This document shows positions 47,145 to 57,928 of a stretch of 64,000 nt of DNA, piece after piece; position 1 is the first letter of the stretch, and every line of letters begins with the position of its first letter. The stretch comes from Choanephora cucurbitarum (lineage: Eukaryota; Mucoromycota; Mucoromycetes; Mucorales; Choanephoraceae). The DNA lies in assembly GCA_025331435.1 (NCBI GenBank), contig JAIWNI010000038.1:1-64000 (forward strand), in the 5' to 3' direction. The notes below the pieces were generated by a model. That model saw only the letters and a list, made by a program, of their open reading frames with translations, had not been told where the DNA came from and ran no database searches. A program made the position numbers and the translations under genes.

Positions 47145-48644
47145 CTATTGTGGTAAATGTAACCCTTGAAGTAACAACAGATTATTGGTCATACCATCAT
47201 CGCCTGTAGATGAAAGAGGGTATCCTTCTTCTTTGTCTTCATCTTGCACCACCAGAGATTGAAGATCAGGTGCCTGCATCAAGATATCCATGAGTTCATC
47301 GTGCAGTTGACTAAATCCCTCCAGTGTATGGACTGTTTCAGAAGAAGCTTGTTTGTCTTGTGTGAAATCATGGCATTGGACCCATGCACCATCTACTGTC
47401 ATGAAGAACTTGACTTGATCTGGTGAAGTCAGGTAGAATTCGATTTTATAGGTATTCTCAAGTGCATATGACCGAATCAATTGGACCAGACTCAGGTTGA
47501 TTTCGATACGGAAGCTCTGTTGATCATCACCTATTGACCAGATTAACTTGCGTGTAGTAAGATCGACATGGCAGCTGAGATCGCTCACTCGTTTCCAACT
47601 ACCAATTTGAAGGTTTTGTACAGAGAGAGGAGAAGTAGTTTGGGATTGTTTCACTGAATACAGAATGAGTCATGCTGAAATCATCTTTAATTGTAAATTT
47701 TCTTTTTTACCTGAAGGGGGATGCATTGGCATGTAGGCTTCTTCAATGATTGTGGAGGAATTATAGAGTCTATTTTCAGGATTAGAGAAAAGTAATTGGT
47801 TTTGAAGGGTGTTTGGATTGGTTTGATAATAAGAAGTAGGTGGGCCTAGAGAAGAATGTCTCTCTTGAGGTGTCGATTTACGATAATATGGATACGGACC
47901 AACAGAATGAGCCCTGGTACGTTCAGAAAGTGAAGCAGAGGAGGATCGATAGTGTTGACGACGATGGACATGCGTCTGACGGAAGTTGTCTGAAGCCAAA
48001 GAAGAACTTGAGGTAGAGGCAGACAGAGTCAAGTCAGGTAGATGTGTCTGAATAGGGGGTGTCATGGAAGGAGAAGACCATGACGGTAAAGAAGAGGGAG
48101 CAGGTGGTGGAGGAGGAGGAGGCATGCTGCTTTTAGGATCATCGCCTAAGGGACTAGAGGACTGTTGATGGAAATAATAATAGTAATAGTAATAATACAG
48201 ATTAGGGTCGATGGAATCTTGTTGTTGTTGATAGGCAACGCTTTGACAAGCAGCAGCAGCCGCATTAGCAGCATACTGTTGTTGCATATAGAGTGCTGAG
48301 TCTTGTAACTGAGCTGATCGTTTTGCTTGGTTCTTGACTTTGGCACGACGGTTTTGGAACCAGATCTGAATGGATCGTTCAGGCATGCCTAATTGATGAG
48401 CCAGTTGTTCTCGTACACGGTTATTAGGTGAAGGGTTTATGCTGAATGATTTCTCCAGGACAGCCAATTGTTCTGGTGAAGTACGGGTTCTTTTACGGGG
48501 AGGTGAGATATCTCGATCGAAATTGGGCGGCATCATGATGGGCGGTGGTGGAGGGAATGAGAACATTTTCGTATCATTGTATGTAGGATATTGATTAGGG
48601 GCAAAAGTACTGTTGTTAAGGTCGAAATTGGGTAAAGAAGACAT
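47145..48644 (-). CDS. Homeodomain transcription factor
   Basis: Exons (minus): 48644-47711 and 47653-47145; 57-nt intron joining G|TG; 480 residues. A homeodomain lies at ~44-103: RKRTRTSPEQLAVLEKSF, then helix 3 RSIQIWFQNRRAKVKN with the invariant W, F, N and R. It has the normal 60-residue spacing, not the TALE three-residue insertion. Downstream there are Gln, Ala, Tyr (eight in a row) and Pro (seven) tracts and Ser-rich stretches. The C-terminal ~165 residues (GSWKRVSDLSCHVDLTTRKL, IEINLSLVQLIRSYA) form a separate, apparently folded conserved region like that in fungal Phx1/Grf10-type regulators. Target genes unknown. ATG 48644 preferred over 48668, which would add a hydrophobic leader. 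Confidence 0.9.
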
Positions 48645-50493
48645 TGAAATAAATAATAAGATATACACAGACGTCTTTTAATATAAAAGAAAGAAAAGAA
48701 AAGGATTTCTCTATGGACATGATGAATTCAGTCCATTTTATATGAATTCATAATGTTGTACACAGTTTCAAAAAAATTATCCATTTTGAGCAACTGGCTT
48801 TGTTGGCTGTTTTCTATAGTAGTAACATCCTTTGATTCTCGGGTGGACAGCGTTCTTTTATAGGATTTAAATTAATCTAAAACGTCTTTGTTAGAAAAAA
48901 ACAGGGAGTTTATTTCTAGAGAATCTACTTGGTATACTTTGATCTAAAAAAAGAAAAAAGAGGAGTATATCGGACGTTTAAATGTTATATTTTCTCTTCA
49001 GTAGTACAAAGTTGTCTTCTTTTTCCCCTTTTTTTCATAAACACACGTGCTTTAGGACTATCAGAATCCATTGTCAATTATCGAAGAAAGTGAGAAATTA
49101 CGGTTTGACAAATCATTGGAATTTTGTTTCGTATCCTATTTGACTCAGAAAACAAAACAAGAAAAAAAGAAGATCTGCCAAAGTAACTCTTGTTGATAGC
49201 TTACCTATATATTTTATTATTTTTGTTGTTTTGGATATGTCTTCGGAGTTATCTATGCACTGTAACATTAAACTCGACTTCTTTTTGGTCATCTCGAGTC
49301 TTCTTCCAAAATTAAAAAAAAAAAAAAAAGATCATAACGGAACGGTAAAATTTATTGTGATTTTACTACTGTGCACCATCATTCTCCTGATTTTAGCTGC
49401 CTTTTCTTTTATGATTATTTTTGCGTGTGGAGGTATTTACCGTGATGACAGTTGTCTATGTTGGTCCTACTCTAAAAGAAAAAAAAAAGCGCGGCATTTC
49501 TTAACTAAAAAGAGACACATGGTGATTGAAGGTAAAAGAAATCCTAAATTCAAGTTATAACCTGATTTTGAAATTCACATAAAAATGATTTAAACTTTGG
49601 ATTGTTATTTTTGGGGTTTCAAAGTAATAAAAATCCAATTTATTAGACAATATAGTCAAGAGCCAATGACAGAAGGGCCTTCATTGCGGGCCTTTTTTTT
49701 TGCGTCTGCTAAAAGCCTATCAAGATAACCTTCTGACTATAACAAGTTTGATGATTATTTTGTACGCTAAAAAAAAATAACACTATTATCTCTTTATGCA
49801 TTATTAAATGTAACATCATTAAAGAAGAAGAAGAAACAGCTTTTATTTTATGCATACAGAATATCCTAAATGAAAACCCTTATGCTTCTTCCAAGTCATT
49901 AGTGTGTTTCTCAGTATATGTGCCTCTGTTATGAAACCCGTTCTAAGGGTTAGTGTCTTTTTCTTTTCACAAGTACGTGCGCACATAGTCATCAGGGTTA
50001 CACACGATGCTTTTCTATAAAAACTTTTTAGATAGAACGCGTTTTTTTTGCTTTGTATCCATTGAGTTCATACTAACTTCAAAAGAGAAGAACGCTCTCG
50101 GGAGAGCCGTTTGTTCTATCTCATCATTATATAAATAGAGCGAGCGATTTGTCTAAACAAGTTGCATACACGTATTGGTTACCGATTCCTCCTTAAGGTT
50201 AGTGTAACTCTATCAATTGTATACCATCTTCTTTAAGACTTGTTCTTGATTTAACCACTTAAGCATCGTTTAGGAGTTAAATAAGGGTACGCTCATCATC
50301 TGACGCAGATTCGCTAGAGCCTAAAAAAGAGAGAACCTATTTACTGCTTTTTTTCTGTAAAACAATAGGATGGTTCGATGAACCTTATTTGGTTGTAGAT
50401 CATGCCAATGAAAAGTTTAAAAAAATAATTGACCTCCTTAAATGAAACTTCATATAAACGCGTAGAAAAAAGAATTTTTATTGATTGAAATTT
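48645..50493 (+). other. Interval between homeodomain gene and protease-inhibitor gene
   Basis: 1.85 kb, AT-rich. It contains one membrane-protein-like frame (49240-49560, listed separately). A hairpin-like GGGCCTTCATTGCGGGCC precedes a T run at ~49676-49700, and CTCTCGGGAGAG forms a palindrome at ~50095. No further gene supported. Confidence 0.5.
49240..49560 (+). CDS. Possible small membrane protein (weak)
   Basis: Open frame starting at ATG 49240 (an in-frame ATG lies slightly upstream). A poly-Lys stretch encoded by a 16-A run is followed by a hydrophobic helix (FIVILLLCTIILLILAAFSF), then a short Cys-containing part (CGGIYRDDSCLCW) and a basic tail. An AT-rich, T-loaded region naturally yields such helices, so chance is a serious alternative. 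No intron, family or conserved motif seen. Confidence 0.25.
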   Translation, partial: SSELSMHCNIKLDFFLVISSLLPKLKKKKKDHNGTVKFIVILLLCTIILLILAAFSFMIIFACGGIYRDDSCLCWSYSKRKKKARHFLTKKRHMVIEGKRNPKFKL

Positions 50494-50928
50494 CTAATGA
50501 GGCAAAGTATTGGGTAATGGTAGAAGACCTTCTGCCAAAAGACCCAAATGCTTCTTGGCATGACAGAAATCATGGAAACGCTTTTCGAAATGAACTTCTT
50601 CACCATTAAGCAAACCATGCATCCAGATTTCAACAGGAACACCAGGGTCATCACATTCAACAGGAGCTAAGCCTTCGAAATTGCTGTCGACATTCTTTAA
50701 AAGTTTACAAATTTCAGTGGCATTACGGAAGTGTAAGCCGACAGGATCACAGAATAGATGAGCAGGGGGGTGGGGGAAAACGGGAGAGGTCATGACTACA
50801 AGATCAATTTTTTCACTGTTTTTGTCGGGGACAAGGTCAACTCTTTCAAGAGAGTCAACTCTTTCAAGAGGGTTGGCCAAGACAGAGAGAGCACAGAAGG
50901 CAAGAGTAGAGAGAACAAGCTTGTACAT
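50494..50928 (-). CDS. Secreted subtilisin-inhibitor-like (SSI) protein, copy A
   Basis: Single exon, 144 residues. Signal peptide MYKLVLSTLAFCALSVLA. Then a propeptide-like segment with the duplicated ERVDSLERVD, and an SSI-type domain. Four cysteines are spaced 14 (FCDP..EIC) and 30 (ECDD..DFC) residues apart, close to the two disulfide pairs of Streptomyces subtilisin inhibitor. VPVEIW..GLLNGEEVHFEKRF matches the usual DPVxVxxxGxxxGxxVxxxxxF core. Expected role: extracellular inhibitor of subtilisin-like serine proteases; the reactive-site segment before PVEI differs from bacterial SSI, so target is uncertain. Its first 49 nt and its whole 1.8-kb upstream region are repeated in inverted orientation in front of copy B at 55516. 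Confidence 0.75.
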   Translation of the reverse strand: MYKLVLSTLAFCALSVLANPLERVDSLERVDLVPDKNSEKIDLVVMTSPVFPHPPAHLFCDPVGLHFRNATEICKLLKNVDSNFEGLAPVECDDPGVPVEIWMHGLLNGEEVHFEKRFHDFCHAKKHLGLLAEGLLPLPNTLPH

Positions 50929-51017
50929 GATGTGGAAGTTAGAAGGAAGAAGAGAAAGAGAAGAAGATGCTGATGATGGAGAAAAAAAAAAGAAAGACTT
51001 TTACTTTTTGCCTCTCT

Positions 51018-51026
51018 CTATTTATA
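51018..51026 (-). promoter_or_regulatory. TATA box of inhibitor gene copy A
   Basis: TATAAATAG on the minus strand, about 90 bp upstream of the ATG at 50928. The identical site sits at the same distance before copy B. Confidence 0.65.
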
Positions 51027-51087
51027 TTCTTTCTTCTTGTTTGCTTGCTTGTTTGCTTACTTGCTCGCTTGCTTGCCTGTTTACCTA

Positions 51088-51091
51088 CCTA

Positions 51092-51122
<31 letters not shown>

Positions 51123-51142
51123 GTTTGTTTGTTTGTTTGTTC
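51088..51142 (+). repeat. TCTG and TTTG microsatellite in the left arm
   Basis: Six TCTG units, then TCTC TCTG, then four TTTG units. The mirror copy in the right arm (GACA/AACA units near 55302-55356) has the same unit numbers. Confidence 0.85.
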
Positions 51143-52713
51143 CTTGGGACACTTGCTAGCTGTCGATGGCTTGCTAGCTACTGACAGTTTCCTGTCTCAT
51201 ATTGTGGTTGCCATTGTTGTTGTTATGCATACCATTGTTGCTTTAATGGTTGCAGCCGTTAGCATGGCAGAAAGAGGGCTCAATGAGGTCCATGTACTTT
51301 CTCACTCTGCATATATGTATATATATATACATCTCTCTCCCCCCCCTTTATCTCTCTCTCTCTCTCTTCCCTTTATCTCTCTTTTTTTCCTTTGCTTTTT
51401 TCCCTTTTACTTTTTTCCTTTTGTTTTTTTCCTTATTACTTTTTCAGCTCACGCTTATCCATTTCCCGTCTCACATAGGAGAATACCACAACAAAACAAT
51501 GAGAATGATAATGAAAACAATAACAAAAAACAATAATGCTAGCAATGACATTGCTAAACCAAAAGAAAGAGAGAGGGGGGGGGAGAAAAAAAAGAAACGA
51601 GCTATTTTTTTTTACTTATCTTACTACAGCCTGCTGTCAACTTATTCTCCTTCTCTTCCTTCCTCACTTTTTTCCCCACCTTGTTTCCCTCATGCTTCAA
51701 TTTGGCCTTGCTTTGGATTGCTTTGCCTCTTTTTTTTTTTTACTTTACTTCTTTTGTTGGGATCTGCTTTTCAGCTTTGGCTCCTCAGGACACACATAGG
51801 CATTCCTGTCTTGTCCACCGTTATCATATGTACATATCACTCTTGCTCTCTTTTCCTTTCCCTCTCTTTCTTTTTTCCTTCTTTTTTTTTGTTACTTTTC
51901 TTACTCGCCCTGTTTGTTTGCTTGTTCTCTCCTTCTCCTTCCTAAAAAATCAAAATGAGAAAAAAAATGAGAGCGTAAATGAGAGTGAAAGGTTGACAAA
52001 CAAACAAATAAACAAAGAGAAAGAAAGAAGAGTGAGAGACACTCACATTGGCTTTTCGCTCACCCACTTTTGGCTTGTCCCTTCAGGCTTGTCCCTTTAG
52101 GCTTATCCCTTTGGACTTGTTATCCAAGTTCTAAACAAGCCGAAACAAGCCGAAACAAGTCAAAGACGTTTATCGCCTCTTCCCACTTCTCCCCCACCTC
52201 CCTTTTCATTTTTTGTCTTTTGTTACTTTGCTAAATGACAAAGTATAGGTTTTGGTCCTTATCTTGTTCTGAAAGAGAAAAGGGTGCTTCTCTTGTTCTC
52301 TGATAGTGTTGCTTCCTAGCGACATTAATTGTTAGCAGGATTGTCTCCTAGGATACAAGTATATGGTTGCCTTTGCACGCATTGTTATGTGAACAGCCTG
52401 TACCTTGTTTTGAGTTGTCCGCACATTGTGCAGAAAAGGGCCAGCATATGCTTTTTCTCTTCTTCCTTGTTCCTTGTTCCTTGTTCCTTTTTTTTTTCCT
52501 TTCGGAAGTACAGGTACGGCAATTTAATGATGGCAGAACCAAAAAAAAAAAAAAGAAGTGGGGAGGGGGCTAGAGGGGGGTCACAATAGAATAACTGAGC
52601 TAACTCGGCGACAACAATGACAAACAACAATGACGATAATGAAGACGTTGACAACATTAACAACACTGACAAAGGCTTGCTTCGTTGAAAATTGTTTACT
52701 GCAAATGTGAACT

Positions 52714-53729
52714 CCATTTTCGGAGCAAACGCTCAGACCGGCTCAGTAAAGTACACTTTCAATAAGCCCCAATTAATTGGTTACTTTTTCCTTGTTTTGA
52801 AGTGATGCTCAAAGACTTAACTTATCCATATCTAGCCGCTCAAAAAAGTTGGGTTATTTGACTTTGTTACTGAAATCGGACTTCATTTTGAAGGAAAGAA
52901 AAAAGCTGAACCAGTATTACTGTTTAAGAATTACGATAGTTTGGCTGTGGCAGCAATTAAAGGAAGCTGTTGTTATTGGCATTCTCAAAGGAATGTGATA
53001 ATTGTCGGAACTATTGTACGAATAAAGCAGTATACATATCAGCACTAAAAAAACTTAGTTGAAAGCCTTTTAATTCTTCAATAAAGAAAATCAATATGAA
53101 AGGCTTTGTATGTTCCTATCAAACTATTTCCAGAAATAGAACTGTGAGGATCAAGTGAACTAAGTTCATATTGTGTGTATTGTTGCGAGTTTGGAAGAAA
53201 ACTCAAAGGGGCTGTAATTTTTTTTTCATATGACAATATATATGCAACACAAAAGACAAAAAAAAATACAGCAATGAGTTTTATGTTACTATGATAGGGA
53301 CAAAGCACAAGTCCCTGTGCTTATATATGTCTAGAATTTTGCGTTATAAAGGTGCTTCAGATAGAATTCAGAAGCAATTTTGGTGGAAGAAACTGAAGCA
53401 GTTGTATGGGTTGAAGAACCCGTTTTTATTTAAGATGATATCTATATGAACTTCAAGAAAAGGATAGCAATTGTTGTACGCTCCAAACTATGCGATCGGC
53501 GTCTCCTTTTTCTCATCACTTGCGCCATTGCAAAAAAAATTACAACGAGCCAGATGGCTTTATTTGTCATGTGTATAATTCAAAAGTTGATCACGCAAAA
53601 AATTGATTTCGATCAATATCCTAGAACAAACAAATTCGATTTCATTAATATTCTTTGAATTTTTGCAGTAGACATATAGTTTGCTTGTCAATTAGTAGTT
53701 TTCGCAGGACAGATATAATGCTTTAGTGC
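52714..53729. other. Unique spacer between palindrome arms
   Basis: 1,016 bp of non-repeated AT-rich sequence. The minus frame at 53078-53308 starts with GTG rather than ATG and has no known motif; no gene is supported. Confidence 0.6.
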
Positions 53730-54281
53730 AGTTCACATTTGCAGTAAACAATTTTCAACGAAGCAAGCCTTTGTCAGTGTTGTTAATGTTGTCAACGTCT
53801 TCATTATCGTCATTGTTGTTTGTCATTGTTGTCGCCGAGTTAGCTCAGTTATTCTATTGTGACCCCCCTCTAGCCCCCTCCCCACTTCTTTTTTTTTTTT
53901 TTGGTTCTGCCATCATTAAATTGCCGTACCTGTACTTCCGAAAGGAAAAAAAAAAGGAACAAGGAACAAGGAACAAGGAAGAAGAGAAAAAGCATATGCT
54001 GGCCCTTTTCTGCACAATGTGCGGACAACTCAAAACAAGGTACAGGCTGTTCACATAACAATGCGTGCAAAGGCAACCATATACTTGTATCCTAGGAGAC
54101 AATCCTGCTAACAATTAATGTCGCTAGGAAGCAACACTATCAGAGAACAAGAGAAGCACCCTTTTCTCTTTCAGAACAAGATAAGGACCAAAACCTATAC
54201 TTTGTCATTTAGCAAAGTAACAAAAGACAAAAAATGAAAAGGGAGGTGGGGGAGAAGTGGGAAGAGGCGATAAACGTCTTT

Positions 54282-54372
54282 GACTTGTTTCGGCTTGTTT
54301 CGGCTTGTTTAGAACTTGGATAACAAGTCCAAAGGGATAAGCCTAAAGGGACAAGCCTGAAGGGACAAGCCA
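54282..54372 (+). promoter_or_regulatory. Two short tandem arrays in the upstream region of copy B
   Basis: Three CTTGTTT-CGG type units, then three units near AAGGGACAAGCCT, each about 13 nt, some 1.15-1.23 kb before the ATG. Repeated words of this size may be regulator binding sites; no factor can be named. Confidence 0.35.
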
Positions 54373-55321
54373 AAAGTGGGTGAGCGAAAAGCCAATGTGA
54401 GTGTCTCTCACTCTTCTTTCTTTCTCTTTGTTTATTTGTTTGTTTGTCAACCTTTCACTCTCATTTACGCTCTCATTTTTTTTCTCATTTTGATTTTTTA
54501 GGAAGGAGAAGGAGAGAACAAGCAAACAAACAGGGCGAGTAAGAAAAGTAACAAAAAAAAAGAAGGAAAAAAGAAAGAGAGGGAAAGGAAAAGAGAGCAA
54601 GAGTGATATGTACATATGATAACGGTGGACAAGACAGGAATGCCTATGTGTGTCCTGAGGAGCCAAAGCTGAAAAGCAGATCCCAACAAAAGAAGTAAAG
54701 TAAAAAAAAAAAGAGGCAAAGCAATCCAAAGCAAGGCCAAATTGAAGCATGAGGGAAACAAGGTGGGGAAAAAAGTGAGGAAGGAAGAGAAGGAGAATAA
54801 GTTGACAGCAGGCTGTAGTAAGATAAGTAAAAAAAAATAGCTCGTTTCTTTTTTTTCTCCCCCCCCCTCTCTCTTTCTTTTGGTTTAGCAATGTCATTGC
54901 TAGCATTATTGTTTTTTGTTATTGTTTTCATTATCATTCTCATTGTTTTGTTGTGGTATTCTCCTATGTGAGACGGGAAATGGATAAGCGTGAGCTGAAA
55001 AAGTAATAAGGAAAAAAACAAAAGGAAAAAAGTAAAAGGGAAAAAAGCAAAGGAAAAAAAGAGAGATAAAGGGAAGAGAGAGAGAGAGAGATAAAGGGGG
55101 GGGAGAGAGATGTATATATATATATACATATATGCAGAGTGAGAAAGTACATGGACCTCATTGAGCCCTCTTTCTGCCATGCTAACGGCTGCAACCATTA
55201 AAGCAACAATGGTATGCATAACAACAACAATGGCAACCACAATATGAGACAGGAAACTGTCAGTAGCTAGCAAGCCATCGACAGCTAGCAAGTGTCCCAA
55301 GGAACAAACAAACAAACAAAC

Positions 55322-55352
<31 letters not shown>

Positions 55353-55417
55353 TAGGTAGGTAAACAGGCAAGCAAGCGAGCAAGTAAGCAAACAAGCAAG
55401 CAAACAAGAAGAAAGAA

Positions 55418-55426
55418 TATAAATAG
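55418..55426 (+). promoter_or_regulatory. TATA box of inhibitor gene copy B
   Basis: TATAAATAG, 90 bp upstream of ATG 55516, followed by an A/G-rich then T/C-rich leader; exact mirror of the site before copy A. Confidence 0.65.
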
Positions 55427-55515
55427 AGAGAGGCAAAAAGTAAAAGTCTTTCTTTTTTTTTTCTCCATCATCAGCATCTTCTTCTCTTTCTCTTCTTCCT
55501 TCTAACTTCCACATC

Positions 55516-55887
55516 ATGTACAAGCTTGTTCTCTCTACTCTTGCCTTCTGTGCTCTCTCTGTCTCAGCAGCAGTTTCTAAAAACACCACAGATTTCGTCA
55601 TTGCTACTTCTCCTTATTATCCTGATTCAAAAGTACACCTCTACTGTTTCCCTGTTAACCAGCACTTTCCCGAAACTGCTACTCTCTGTAGCCAGTTACA
55701 AACAGTTGACTCGGATTTTAAGGGCTTACCTGCTGCTAATTGTACTAACTCTGGTGAACCTGTTCGATTCTATATTCGAGGCTTGCTCAATGGACAAGAA
55801 GTAAACTACGAGGAGAAGTTTGAAGACTACTGTGCTGCAAAGGAGCGCTTAGGTCTCATCGCAGAAGGTGTTTTACCATCCAAATAG
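55516..55887 (+). CDS. Secreted subtilisin-inhibitor-like (SSI) protein, copy B
   Basis: Single exon, 123 residues. The signal peptide MYKLVLSTLAFCALSV is identical in DNA to copy A for 49 nt; after that the genes diverge sharply. The mature domain has four cysteines with the same 14 and ~30 spacing (YCFP..TLC, NCTN..DYC) and shares TSP, HLxC, VDSxFxGL, GLLNGxEV, AKxxLGLxAEGxLP with copy A, but overall under half the residues match. It lacks copy A's ERVDSLERVD insert and C-terminal tail. Expected to be an extracellular serine-protease inhibitor; the different loop before PVRF suggests another target. Transcribed outward, away from copy A. Confidence 0.75.
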   Translation: MYKLVLSTLAFCALSVSAAVSKNTTDFVIATSPYYPDSKVHLYCFPVNQHFPETATLCSQLQTVDSDFKGLPAANCTNSGEPVRFYIRGLLNGQEVNYEEKFEDYCAAKERLGLIAEGVLPSK

Positions 55888-57928
55888 AAGTACAACACAA
55901 AACCTGGGGTTTTTTACAGTTCATTTAAGCTTATACATCCTTCTTTTAACCAAATAAACAACGCGTTCCACTCTGAATCTTTCTGTCTTTGTTATCATTG
56001 AGTATAGATAGTCTTAATGTTCTATCTACATCTATGGATTTACTATGACATTTGACTTCTTTGACCGAGCAGATTCTATATCCATACTAAGAGGCGTACA
56101 TCTTATGAACTAAAAAGAAAACTTATATATGGCTGCGAAATTTTCAACCATTGCCAGAACAAAAGCTTTAAAGAAACACTCGCTTCCATCATAGGTTTTC
56201 ATGTTCACGCCGTATGTTTACAAAGTCAACAGATCTTTTGAAAATTGACGCAAGATAGCTGAAGATGTTCTTGGGCCTCTTGTCACCAAAAGTGATGAAG
56301 ATTTGCAACGTATCCTCTTTTCTTTTTATCTAAACTACCGTGATTAGAATGCTGTATCTGCTTTAAACTGGACAAATTTTTATAGTAGCCTACCAAACGT
56401 TGAATGGAAAATTGAGAGAATCACTGCTAAAAAAAGTGACCATTAATAGCCAACAAAAGTGAATTCTAAAATTTAAAGATTCATATAGGCGTCAAGTGGT
56501 CAGAAAAGGGTTTGCTCCAGGAACACAGAAAGTAGAGAGAACACTGAATTCTAAAAAGAAAGTCTAGGTGAATTGTAATGATTCTAGAAGAAAAATCTAC
56601 TCAAGTTCATTCAAAGTAATCCTTCATTTTCTATAGCTCTTATATCTTTCTCAGACTGAGCCAACACATTCAATTATAACGCGATATAACATGAAGCTGT
56701 ATCCTCAAGCTATACTTATTGTATTCTTTTGGACTTTTGTTCTCAGGTCTTTGTTTTACTTGATTTTAAACCAATGGACCGTTGATCTTTTGTCTGTATT
56801 GAATAGATAGATGTCACTGATATGACATGGTAGTTTCAAAAGAGCAGCTTCTGATAGTAAAATGATACATAATGCTGATGCATAAATATGAAGTGCGGAT
56901 ATAATTGACAGCAGCAAAAATGTGATCGTTACTATTTTGATAGATAGGCAAACAAAGAATACAGCAATTGTATCATTTTAGGCTACATGCCAATTCTTGA
57001 AAACAAGCAGGTTAACTAAAGTGAATATTTTTTGTAGAACATAGACAGGAAACATGTCATAAACTGTCAGATCTTTTCTTGTTCAGTAAGAGGCATGTGA
57101 CATACATCATCTTTTGTAAACTTTTGTTGGCTAGTAAGCTCTAGACCAATCGTTTTGTCATTAGCCTAAATCAAGATGACTTGAATGAAGCTAAAGCGAC
57201 CAGAACAAAAATCAGTTACTCCACTTACCTCTATCTAAACCGAGCTAATGAAGCAGTTTGACGGTTTGAAATCCTAAACCACTTTCAGGCCGCATTTGAT
57301 AGGTAAAATGAAAAATTAGTCTATTTTCTTTGCTAACTTTAGATTAACGTAAATTTCGAGGAAACTCAGATGAACAGAAAAAAAAAGCTTGTTTCATGTC
57401 TAACCTATTAGTTGTCTCTAGTTATTAGTTACATACGTAATTCAGGTCTTAAGCTTCTAGTGCCGTTTTTTCTCGTTTGATCCAATAAAAACGAGTATGG
57501 ATCCTTTAGAGATAGTAAGTATCTCGTTTCTTTGCTAAGTTTGGAAAACATATTATATTTCTGGGAAATCTTTTATGACACACTGTTTGGTATTGTGGGC
57601 GCTTTGTTTATCTATCACACAGTGTTTTCATTCTTCTTGTTTGTTTCTGTATCGACGCGTCAAATAACCTTAAATCATACTCTATTGTGCAACATGCTCA
57701 GGTCGGCTTTACACTTTTGAGTTGTTCTTTAGCATAAGAAGACAGATCTGTACAAGGAGTTGGAATGAAAGACGGACTTTAACTCAAAGAGAGGACGATA
57801 GCAACTAATAGAAACTGAAAGAACTCGGGGATTGAAAAACACGAGAAAGATCAAATAAAAGATCATAAGAAATTTTTTCCATCGTTTTTGTTTTCCTTTT
57901 GTTTTTTCAACTTTAAACTTTATTCAAC
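55888..57928 (+). other. Interval between inhibitor copy B and cyclophilin
   Basis: 2.0 kb, mostly AT-rich with no intact gene. One weakly coding-like broken frame is listed at 56201. The last ~45 bp before cyclophilin form a T/C-rich leader. Confidence 0.5.
56201..56446 (+). pseudogene. Possible decayed reading frame
   Basis: 81 codons from an ATG, interrupted only by stops at 56246 and 56345. Pieces such as RKIAEDVLGPLVTKSDEDL and WTNFYSSLPNVEWKIERI look protein-like. No family recognised. Short length and two stops leave chance as an alternative. Confidence 0.25.

Larger units (their letters stand above)
50880..52713. repeat. Left arm of giant inverted repeat
   Basis: 1,834 bp. Its reverse complement is 53730-55564 (1,835 bp). 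By eye, line by line, I find no substitutions; only two length differences: a T run (12 here against 11 near 51729) and a TA repeat (6 units here against 7 near 51316). The outer end lies inside the signal-peptide codons of copy A. The inner end is GTGAACT at 52713. It contains the TATA box, C and T runs, TCTG and TTTG repeats and CTTG-rich units. Confidence 0.95.
53730..55564. repeat. Right arm of giant inverted repeat
   Basis: Inverted copy of 50880-52713, ending inside the signal-peptide codons of copy B. It carries two short tandem arrays: CGGCTTGTTT units (54282-54317) and AAGGGACAAGCCT units (54331-54372), mirrored at about 52126-52161 and 52071-52112 in the left arm. Confidence 0.95.

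Noticed and set aside
51088..51142. CRISPR-like or satellite array
   Set aside because: Simple TCTG/TTTG microsatellite without unique spacers; the organism is a eukaryote.
51250..51945. Long open frames in the palindrome arms (also 54644-55477)
   Set aside because: Leu/Ser/Phe low-complexity translations of pyrimidine runs and microsatellites; the two arms differ in frame after the TA-repeat length change, which argues against coding.
53078..53308. 76-codon frame resembling a small secreted protein in the palindrome spacer
   Set aside because: Begins with GTG, not ATG; no homology or intron evidence.
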